From Clostridiales bacterium (GTDB taxonomy: Bacteria; Bacillota; Clostridia; Saccharofermentanales; UBA5734), in assembly GCA_007133255.1 (NCBI GenBank), contig SLMY01000032.1, positions 1 through 5,930 on the forward strand: DNA of 5,930 nucleotides, written 5' to 3'. Positions 1-5,930 of this stretch are shown one piece after another. Under the pieces are notes generated by a model. The model saw only the letters and a list, made by a program, of their open reading frames with translations, ran no database searches and was not told where the DNA came from. A program made the position numbers and the translations under genes. Every line of letters starts with the position of its first letter. Positions within the stretch are counted from its first letter, which is position 1.

Positions 1-279
1 GAGATCACTCAACTGGATGATTCTGAATGCTTGCAGATCAGCATCTGGCACGATGTCTCGTGAACTGATTTTCTTTATGTATTTTGCGGACAAACAGGCC
101 GCCTGATCCGCGTTTTTCGCGGAACAGACGGCAGGTATGCTACTGTGGTTGTTTCTCTTCATTACGACTATTTGGCTGACGGTCAGTTGCCTTATCTCCC
201 AGACTGCCCGGATCAGCAGTATGACTGCGACCAGACCAGTTAAGATAAAGGCAGCGGCAGCAGGTGTTATCTGATTCAT
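1..279 (-). CDS. Membrane-anchored calcineurin-like metallophosphoesterase, N-terminal part
   Basis: This is the first 93 codons of a minus-strand gene cut by the left edge of the window. Residues 7-24 form one hydrophobic segment (AAAAFILTGLVAVILLIR), a probable signal anchor. After it comes a polar linker rich in Lys, Ser and Asn. The last visible residues, FRIIQLSDL (85-93), match the first metal-binding strand of calcineurin-like phosphoesterases, where the next residue is normally the His of D-x-H. YkuE-like and LpxG-like phosphoesterases have this layout: a membrane anchor, then a catalytic domain outside or at the membrane face. They hydrolyse phosphate or pyrophosphate esters with two metal ions, often on cell-envelope substrates. 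The ATG at 279 is the first possible start after an in-frame TGA seven codons upstream, so the start is well constrained, although its Shine-Dalgarno site is weak. It lies 96 nt downstream of ddh and could be co-transcribed. The substrate cannot be told, and the catalytic domain lies outside the window. Confidence 0.72.
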   Translation of the reverse strand, partial: MNQITPAAAAFILTGLVAVILLIRAVWEIRQLTVSQIVVMKRNNHSSIPAVCSAKNADQAACLSAKYIKKISSRDIVPDADLQAFRIIQLSDL

Positions 280-302
280 GTGCGTAGGGCTGCTTTCTTC
301 AT
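276..302 (-). other. Possible 8-codon leader ORF overlapping the phosphoesterase start
   Basis: ATG at 302 opens a short frame, MKKAALRT, whose TGA stop overlaps the phosphoesterase ATG in an ATGA arrangement (279-276). This overlap is typical of translationally coupled genes, and the main gene has only a weak GAAGAAAG-like binding site of its own. No clear Shine-Dalgarno site precedes the short frame either, and an overlap this small can arise by chance. It is recorded as a possibility only. Confidence 0.15.
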
Positions 303-375
303 GTGATTTCACGATTGTTATCAGCAAGTGTACATCTGCAGGATGAACAAAGCTCAGACTGATTGCCAGGCTGTA

Positions 376-1350
376 TCAGAGCAATTTTTTTCTAAGCCAG
401 GCAGGATCTTCGGCGCAAAGAGCGCCAACAGGAATATCAAAGACGGTAACAGCACCTGTTTTTCCTTCGCTTTTCAGGCGGCAGACAGCCCGGGCATAGG
501 CGGCGAGAACGCTGGCTGTAAATTCCGGATTACTCTCAAGCTGCAAGTTGAATTCCATCATTTGCCCGCTGTTTTTTGATGTACGGCCGCGTCTGATAAC
601 CGATCCGCCATGCGGCAGGCGGCTGTGTTTCTCGCGCATCACTTTCTCACTGATAAAAGTGACAGTGGTATCATAATCCGCGAAGTAATTTGGCATAGTG
701 ACAATTGCCTGTTCAATCGCGTTTTTATCAGCGGTCTCCTCCGCGACAACATAACAGTCGCGGCGGTGCTTTTGTCGGGTTGTCAAATCAATATTCTGTT
801 TTGTTCTGGCTGCTTCCTGAGCTTCCTGTACAGGTACAGTATACTGCCTGGCGTCTACTACCCCGGGAATACGCCTGATCGCGTCTGAATGCCCCTGGCT
901 GACACCTGTTCCCCAGAAAGTATGGTCCTGACCATCGGGCAGAACACTGCTAAATAATACGCGCATAACTGAAAACAAACCTGGATCCCAGCCGCCGGAA
1001 ATTAAAGACAGATGACCGCTTTCACGGGCAGATCGATCTACAGCCGCGAAGTATTCAGGGATTTTGGCATGTGTGTCGTAACTGTCAACTGTGTGGAACA
1101 GTTTTGCCAGGTCAGGTCCCTGCTCGGGTAAATCCGTTGCTGATCCGCCGCAAAGGACAAGCACATCAATTTTGTCTTGCCACTGCTTCGCGTCTGATAA
1201 TCGTACAATTGGAATATCCGCGTCTACCTGCAGCGTTTCCGGATCACGACGTGTGAAGATAACAGCCGCTTCCATGTCATTATTCTTGCTTATCGCCTTA
1301 ACAAGGCCTTTTCCAAGATTGCCATAACCGGCAATACCTAATTTAATCAT
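376..1350 (-). CDS. ddh: meso-Diaminopimelate D-dehydrogenase (EC 1.4.1.16)
   Basis: The 324-residue product matches Ddh/DapDH, which reductively aminates tetrahydrodipicolinate with NADPH and ammonia to meso-diaminopimelate. This one-step shortcut bypasses the succinylase or acetylase branch of lysine synthesis. The N-terminal Rossmann motif GYGNLG is at 8-13, and TRR (33-35) sits where Corynebacterium Ddh uses Ser-Arg-Arg for the NADPH 2'-phosphate. Other family blocks are VDSYDTH (88-94), SGGWDPGLFS (118-127), HTFWGTG (143-149), SQGHSDAIRRIPG (151-163), MPNYF (219-223), PHGG (246-249) and NPEFTAS (274-280). D122, W146, H247 and N274 align with known substrate-binding positions. The length and blocks resemble the C. 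glutamicum type (320 aa) more than the 299-aa Symbiobacterium type. The start at 1350 places the first beta strand at residues 3-7 and has GGAG 8 nt upstream. In-frame ATGs at 1371 and 1410 would add 7 or 20 residues outside the family pattern. The gene appears intact. Confidence 0.95.
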   Translation of the reverse strand: MIKLGIAGYGNLGKGLVKAISKNNDMEAAVIFTRRDPETLQVDADIPIVRLSDAKQWQDKIDVLVLCGGSATDLPEQGPDLAKLFHTVDSYDTHAKIPEYFAAVDRSARESGHLSLISGGWDPGLFSVMRVLFSSVLPDGQDHTFWGTGVSQGHSDAIRRIPGVVDARQYTVPVQEAQEAARTKQNIDLTTRQKHRRDCYVVAEETADKNAIEQAIVTMPNYFADYDTTVTFISEKVMREKHSRLPHGGSVIRRGRTSKNSGQMMEFNLQLESNPEFTASVLAAYARAVCRLKSEGKTGAVTVFDIPVGALCAEDPAWLRKKLL

Positions 1351-1356
1351 TTTTTT

Positions 1357-1362
1357 CACTCC
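1357..1362 (-). promoter_or_regulatory. Ribosome binding site that sets the ddh start
   Basis: On the minus strand GGAGTG lies at 1362-1357, with the GGAG core 8 nt before the ATG at 1350. This is ideal spacing. The upstream in-frame ATGs at 1371 and 1410 have no comparable site at proper distance, so this motif decides the start. Confidence 0.75.
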
Positions 1363-1513
1363 ATTCTTCATAATAATGGCTGGTTTTCCAGTCCGTGTAC
1401 TTCCATTCATAATTTACCAGCCAATCCTTGTTATTTCGTCGCTTCCGCGGACAAAGCCTGCTATTGGCCAGCTGAAAAGCAAATCGCCCATACATATTAA
1501 GACGTTTAATGCT

Positions 1514-1579
1514 TATGCCTGCCGACAGTCCGCTATCAGTATAACGTGCGGTCTTTGCCAACGGGTGATGACAGGCATA
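1514..1579 (-). repeat. Inverted repeat in the ddh 5' leader
   Basis: TATGCCTG (1514-1521) is a perfect inverted match of CAGGCATA (1572-1579), with 50 nt between the arms. Read on the minus strand, a smaller CCGC/GCGG pairing lies inside, so the leader RNA could fold into a stem with an internal hairpin about 165-230 nt before the ddh start. Eight paired bases around a 50-nt loop can occur by chance, and the fold matches no riboswitch class I know. Confidence 0.3.
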
Positions 1580-1642
1580 GACAAAGATTCCCGCCAGCCT
1601 GTTTTTCTGGTATCATGTTAATTCAGATCTGTCGCTTTCCTA

Positions 1643-1651
1643 ATTTTACCA
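1643..1651 (-). promoter_or_regulatory. Possible extended -10 promoter for ddh
   Basis: On the minus strand TGGTAAAAT lies at 1651-1643, an extended -10 (TGn plus TAAAAT, 5 of 6 matches to TATAAT). The -35 region at 17-nt spacing is CTTCCT, which is poor, but extended -10 promoters tolerate this. Transcription would begin near 1636 and give a leader of about 285 nt. No better candidate was seen nearer to ddh. Confidence 0.38.
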
Positions 1652-1671
1652 CAGATTATGGTGACAGGAAG

Positions 1672-1701
1672 TTGCTAACGGGCAATTATTTCAAGTAGAA
1701 T
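1672..1701 (+). promoter_or_regulatory. Candidate sigma-A promoter for the membrane protein-ligA direction
   Basis: TTGCTA (1672-1677, 4 of 6 to TTGACA) and TAGAAT (1696-1701, 5 of 6 to TATAAT) are separated by 18 nt. Transcription would begin near 1708, about 57 nt before the ATG at 1765. It stands almost back to back with the possible ddh promoter. Confidence 0.45.
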
Positions 1702-1749
1702 AAATTAAGTCTGAGTGAAAAGCATACAAACAGAATTTGATTATCTGAC

Positions 1750-1754
1750 GGAGG
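1750..1754 (+). promoter_or_regulatory. Ribosome binding site of the membrane-protein gene
   Basis: GGAGG at 1750-1754, followed by 10 nt and then the ATG at 1765. This is a strong, slightly long-spaced site, and it supports both the start and the reality of the otherwise unassigned gene. Confidence 0.65.
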
Positions 1755-1764
1755 CGGACACTTT

Positions 1765-2394
1765 ATGAAGAGCCAGACACGTGCCTGGATTGTTTTTGGT
1801 TTATTATTTGTTTTTTGGGGGACACTCGCTTCAGGTCCTTTTTCATATTTTGCCGGCATGGTCAGACAGCTGGCCGATTTTCTTTTCAGTCACCGGATGT
1901 TTTCACCTGGACTGCAGGCAGGTCTCATATACTTTTTTATCGCGGTTCTGTTGACAGGCCTGCTCCTGCTCAGCCGGCATCGATCGAGAATCTACATTGC
2001 CGGGTTTTGCGCGTTGGCCGGCATGATTCATCATCTGATTCTTTGCCTTCGTACAAGACAGATATACGAAGTTTCTCTGCCAATCGCGATTGGTTTAGCG
2101 CTGGCGCTGCTGTTTCTTTTGATTAAGCCGCAGTCACCCGCGTTATGGCTTTCAGACGCCTTCATCATCAGTCTGCCGGTTTACCTGTTATATGACGGAT
2201 TACTAAGCCCGCTTTTTTCTTTGCTCGAGTTAGACAGGCAATCGTTTGAACCGCTGATGTTGATTCCTGCTGACAGTCTTGTTTTCCGTATGCAGGGGTT
2301 TTTGAATCTGCCGCAATGGACCTGGGCTATTCTGCCGGTTGTACTGGCGCTCGCTCCGATGATCTGGCTGACACCCGGCAGAAAGAAAGGTTGA
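1765..2394 (+). CDS. Polytopic membrane protein of unknown function
   Basis: The 209-residue product is dominated by hydrophobic segments, at about 8-27, 52-70, 76-94, 104-120, 130-150 and 186-202, so about six membrane helices are likely. Short loops carry Arg and His (RHRSR 71-75, RTR 96-98), and the C-terminus is basic (GRKKG). By the positive-inside tendency these would face the cytoplasm. I see no transporter signature, catalytic motif, lipobox or cleavable signal peptide, and I do not recognise the family. A good GGAGG site and a plausible promoter precede it, and the hydrophobic pattern is sustained along its whole length, so it is very probably a real gene. It ends 56 nt before ligA with no terminator visible between, so the two may share a transcript. 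That does not imply a role in DNA joining. It could be a small uncharacterised transporter or an envelope protein. Confidence 0.75.
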   Translation: MKSQTRAWIVFGLLFVFWGTLASGPFSYFAGMVRQLADFLFSHRMFSPGLQAGLIYFFIAVLLTGLLLLSRHRSRIYIAGFCALAGMIHHLILCLRTRQIYEVSLPIAIGLALALLFLLIKPQSPALWLSDAFIISLPVYLLYDGLLSPLFSLLELDRQSFEPLMLIPADSLVFRMQGFLNLPQWTWAILPVVLALAPMIWLTPGRKKG

Positions 2395-2417
2395 TAAGGG
2401 TACACACAGTTAACTAA

Positions 2418-4547
<2,130 letters not shown>

Positions 4548-4556
4548 CCAGTCAAT

Positions 4557-4632
4557 AAGCTTTCATTTTTATCAGACCGCAAGCAGAACGCCCCCGGCTC
4601 TTAGCGAATCGAAGGCGGAGAGCTGAAAGCTT
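4557..4632. repeat. Perfect 9-bp inverted repeat in the ligA-HAD spacer
   Basis: AAGCTTTCA (4557-4565) is the exact inverse of TGAAAGCTT (4624-4632). The 3' arm directly follows AGAGC (4619-4623), which can pair with GCTCT (4597-4601). The RNA could thus form a 14-bp two-part stem with a 31-nt bulge on the 5' side and a 17-nt apical loop. No run of T follows the 3' arm on either strand, so it is not a standard Rho-independent terminator. It begins 10 nt after the ligA stop and ends before the promoter of the HAD gene. It could be a transcript-stabilising or processing structure, an operator, or a degenerate intergenic repeat. Confidence 0.5.
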
Positions 4633-4667
4633 CAGACAAGAGACACAGTATCACTTCAGTTGATTCA

Positions 4668-4673
4668 TATAAT
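4668..4673 (+). promoter_or_regulatory. Consensus -10 box upstream of the HAD phosphatase gene
   Basis: TATAAT at 4668-4673 matches the sigma-A -10 consensus fully. At 17-nt spacing the -35 region is ACAGTA (4645-4650), a poor match, so activity is uncertain. Transcription would begin near 4680, just upstream of the AAGGGAG site. The alternative ATG of the HAD gene at 4672 overlaps this box, which argues against that ATG being the main start. Confidence 0.42.
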
Positions 4674-4689
4674 GAATTCATTTCGTTTT

Positions 4690-4696
4690 AAGGGAG
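4690..4696 (+). promoter_or_regulatory. Ribosome binding site that favours a TTG start
   Basis: AAGGGAG at 4690-4696 is followed by 8 nt and then an in-frame TTG at 4705. It is the only strong Shine-Dalgarno match near the 5' end of this gene. The in-frame ATG at 4672 and TTG at 4660 have nothing similar upstream. Confidence 0.65.
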
Positions 4697-4704
4697 AGAG
4701 TAAT

Positions 4705-5562
4705 TTGCAGCTGAATCATCAAAAAATCAGAGACTTGAGCCGCGTAAAGTGCTGGCTGCTTGATATGGATGGAACCATCACCCTGGGAGAAGAGCTGCTG
4801 CCGGGCGCTGATCGTTTTTTTCGCAGTATACACGGCAGTGAATATATTTTTCTGACAAATAATTCTTCCCACAGCGCCGGGCACTACATAAACAGGATGC
4901 GTAAACTGGGTATCCCGACAGATCGAAAACAGATGCTGACTTCTACTGACGCGCTGGCCATGTATCTAAAACAGCTGTGCCATGAGCAGTCTGAGATTCT
5001 GGTTTTCCCCGTTGGCACAGCAGATTTTGAATCAGAGCTTGAGACCGCGGGGATTTCGCTGGTCAAAAAAAGAGAACAGGCCCTGGATTACGTCGTTCTC
5101 GGTTTTGACACGAGTCTGACTTATGAGAAACTGGATATCGCCTGTGACTATATCCGCTCAGGTATCCCCTATCTGGCAGCTAATCCTGACTATGTCTGTC
5201 CGATGCCCGGAAATAAAGTGCTGCCTGACTGTGGGGCGATTATCGCTTTTATGGAAACCTGCACAGGTAAAAAACCTGATAAGGTCATCGGCAAACCTGA
5301 TACCGCCATGGTTGACATGATCCGGGCGAATCGAGGCTATCGTCCAGATGAGATAGCGATGGTGGGTGACAGGATCTATACCGATATGGCTGTCGCTAAG
5401 AAAGCCGGTATCTTGTGTATCGCGGTTTTGTCCGGAGAAGCGACCGCTGAGGAAATAGAGGCAAGCCAGGTTGAGCCTGATTATATTTTCACGGATGTCG
5501 GGGAACTGTCTGATACACTCAGCATCTGCCGGCAGGCCGCATCGGCAGGCGGGTCTGATTGA
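4705..5562 (+). CDS. HAD-superfamily class IIA phosphatase (NagD/4-nitrophenylphosphatase-like)
   Basis: With the TTG start the product is 285 residues. All four HAD motifs are present: DMDGT with nucleophile D20 and acid/base D22; FLTNNSS (49-55) with T51 as motif II; IGKPD with K197 as motif III; and GDRIYTD with D222 and D227 binding Mg2+. About 140 residues between motifs II and III form the C2 cap typical of subclass IIA (NagD, PNPPase, AraL and phosphoglycolate-phosphatase relatives). These cytosolic enzymes hydrolyse small phosphate esters such as nucleotides, sugar phosphates, 2-phosphoglycolate or glycerol phosphate. The cap decides specificity, so the substrate cannot be assigned here. 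TTG at 4705 is chosen because AAGGGAG lies 8 nt upstream and family members start about 20 residues before DMDGT. ATG 4672 would add 11 residues and falls in a TATAAT box. An MFS transporter gene follows after 83 nt and may be co-transcribed, which hints at uptake plus dephosphorylation but does not show it. Confidence 0.92.
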   Translation: MQLNHQKIRDLSRVKCWLLDMDGTITLGEELLPGADRFFRSIHGSEYIFLTNNSSHSAGHYINRMRKLGIPTDRKQMLTSTDALAMYLKQLCHEQSEILVFPVGTADFESELETAGISLVKKREQALDYVVLGFDTSLTYEKLDIACDYIRSGIPYLAANPDYVCPMPGNKVLPDCGAIIAFMETCTGKKPDKVIGKPDTAMVDMIRANRGYRPDEIAMVGDRIYTDMAVAKKAGILCIAVLSGEATAEEIEASQVEPDYIFTDVGELSDTLSICRQAASAGGSD

Positions 5563-5616
5563 GCGTTCAGGCAAGTGGGCAGGCCTGCTGCTGATTGAAA
5601 TAACCAAAAGAAAGGG

Positions 5617-5631
5617 CAGTTTAATAAACTG
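5617..5631. repeat. Short perfect inverted repeat before the MFS gene
   Basis: CAGTTT (5617-5622) and AAACTG (5626-5631) flank AAT, giving a 6-bp inverted repeat that ends 14 nt before the MFS start codon. It could act as an operator half-site pair or a weak hairpin near the ribosome binding site. A 15-bp feature of this kind is also common by chance. Confidence 0.25.
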
Positions 5632-5645
5632 GCTGGGATGTCGCC

Positions 5646-5930
5646 ATGTGGCACAGATTATCGAAAGCGGCAGCAACTCATCCGCTGATTGACACACTGA
5701 TCCATCTGAAAGGAAACCCGAGAGCCTGTGTCTATACTGAACCGCTCTGGGGAATTCCTTTCAATTTGTATACACCGTTTTTTACTGTATACATGTATGC
5801 CCTTGGCGTCAATGACCGGCAGATAGGCATTCTGCTGAGCCTGGGTATGTTTTTCCAGGTTTTCGCCGCTCTGCTGGGTGGTATTTTAACCGATAAACTT
5901 GGCAGACGGCTGACAACGGTTATTTTTGAC
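5646..5930 (+). CDS. Major facilitator superfamily transporter, N-terminal part
   Basis: The first 95 codons of a plus-strand gene are cut by the right edge of the window. After a polar N-terminus of about 30 residues comes EPLWGIPFNLYTPFFTVYMY (32-51), within the first membrane segment. A loop (VNDRQ, 55-59) follows, then a second segment (about 60-82) that ends in GGILTDKLGRR (78-88). This is MFS motif A, G-x-x-x-D-K-x-G-R-R, the conserved cytoplasmic loop 2-3 that governs conformational switching in these 12-helix secondary carriers. The EPLWGIP-N-LY start resembles, from memory, an uncharacterised MFS group in Firmicutes, but the substrate is unknown. ATG 5646 is the first start after an in-frame TAA at 5625-5627. 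Its Shine-Dalgarno match is weak (GGGA at 5635-5638). It follows the HAD phosphatase gene by 83 nt with no terminator visible, so one operon is likely. The substrate-binding region lies outside the window. Confidence 0.85.
   Translation, partial: MWHRLSKAAATHPLIDTLIHLKGNPRACVYTEPLWGIPFNLYTPFFTVYMYALGVNDRQIGILLSLGMFFQVFAALLGGILTDKLGRRLTTVIFD

Larger units (their letters stand above)
1351..1764. other. Divergent intergenic control region between ddh and the membrane-protein gene
   Basis: This stretch of 414 nt holds no gene I can support. It contains a possible extended -10 for ddh (1651-1643), a candidate promoter for the plus-strand genes (1672-1701), an 8-bp palindrome CAGATCTG at 1624-1631 near the predicted ddh transcript start, and an inverted repeat (1514-1521 with 1572-1579) inside the ddh leader. 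The longest minus-strand open frame here runs from TTG at 1561 to TAA at 1343. It has no binding site and no recognisable family, so it was not called. No lysine riboswitch, T-box, tRNA or Rho-independent terminator pattern was found. Confidence 0.6.

Noticed and set aside
328..1327. Plus-strand open frames opposite ddh
   Set aside because: They are antisense shadows of a strongly recognised gene and have no recognisable protein content.
1351..1410. Longer ddh product starting at ATG 1410 or 1371
   Set aside because: The added residues precede the first Rossmann strand and do not resemble the family, and the only good ribosome binding site (1362-1357) serves the ATG at 1350.
1376..1621. Plus-strand open frame across the ddh leader
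   Set aside because: It has no ribosome binding site, its composition does not look like a protein, and it lies antisense to the ddh start and leader.
1351..1764. Lysine riboswitch or T-box leader upstream of ddh
   Set aside because: None of the conserved blocks I know for these elements (such as the T-box AGGGTGGNACCGCG) is visible on either strand of this region.
4557..4632. Rho-independent terminator after ligA
   Set aside because: The inverted repeat is perfect, but the arms are 58 nt apart and no T run follows on either strand.
5617..5631. Terminator between the HAD and MFS genes
   Set aside because: The 6-bp hairpin is AT-rich and not followed by a T run, so it is too weak to be called one.
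5158..5697. 179-codon minus-strand frame opposite the HAD gene and spacer
   Set aside because: The plus-strand frame has all four HAD motifs. The reverse frame shows no family features and extends into the MFS 5' end.

Overview
The window looks like chromosomal DNA from a low-to-moderate GC member of the Bacillota, most probably a Clostridia-type anaerobe. The grounds are purine-rich Shine-Dalgarno sites (GGAGG, AAGGGAG), a likely TTG start, a meso-diaminopimelate dehydrogenase, a BRCT-containing NAD-dependent DNA ligase, and an MFS carrier whose N-terminus resembles one I associate with Firmicutes. This is inference from protein character, and no closer placement can be supported.

Left arm, minus strand (1-1350). 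The meso-diaminopimelate dehydrogenase gene ddh (376-1350) is followed after 96 nt by the N-terminal 93 codons of a membrane-anchored calcineurin-like phosphoesterase, which runs off the left edge. No terminator-like hairpin with a T run is visible between them, so co-transcription is possible. Ddh makes meso-DAP, the precursor of lysine and of the peptidoglycan cross-link.

Divergent control region (1351-1764). This 414-nt stretch has no convincing gene. It holds a possible extended -10 for ddh and a fair sigma-A-type promoter for the plus-strand genes, placed nearly back to back, and it leaves ddh with a long (about 285 nt) 5' leader containing an inverted repeat. I see no lysine riboswitch or T-box consensus in it.

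Right arm, plus strand (1765-5930). A six-helix membrane protein of unknown function (1765-2394) is followed by ligA (2451-4547), a HAD class IIA phosphatase (4705-5562, probable TTG start) and the first 95 codons of an MFS transporter (5646-off the edge). The 157 nt between ligA and the HAD gene hold a perfect 9-bp inverted repeat enclosing a smaller hairpin, then a TATAAT box and a strong ribosome binding site. The HAD gene therefore probably has its own promoter as well as any read-through.

The genes are mostly housekeeping (lysine and cell wall supply, DNA replication and repair, phosphate-ester hydrolysis, transport), and no single pathway joins both arms. I found no mobile element, CRISPR array, tRNA or rRNA. 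I also found no convincing new multi-gene system. The points most worth a second look are the long ddh leader, the structured ligA-HAD spacer, the start of the HAD gene, and the unassigned membrane protein beside ligA.
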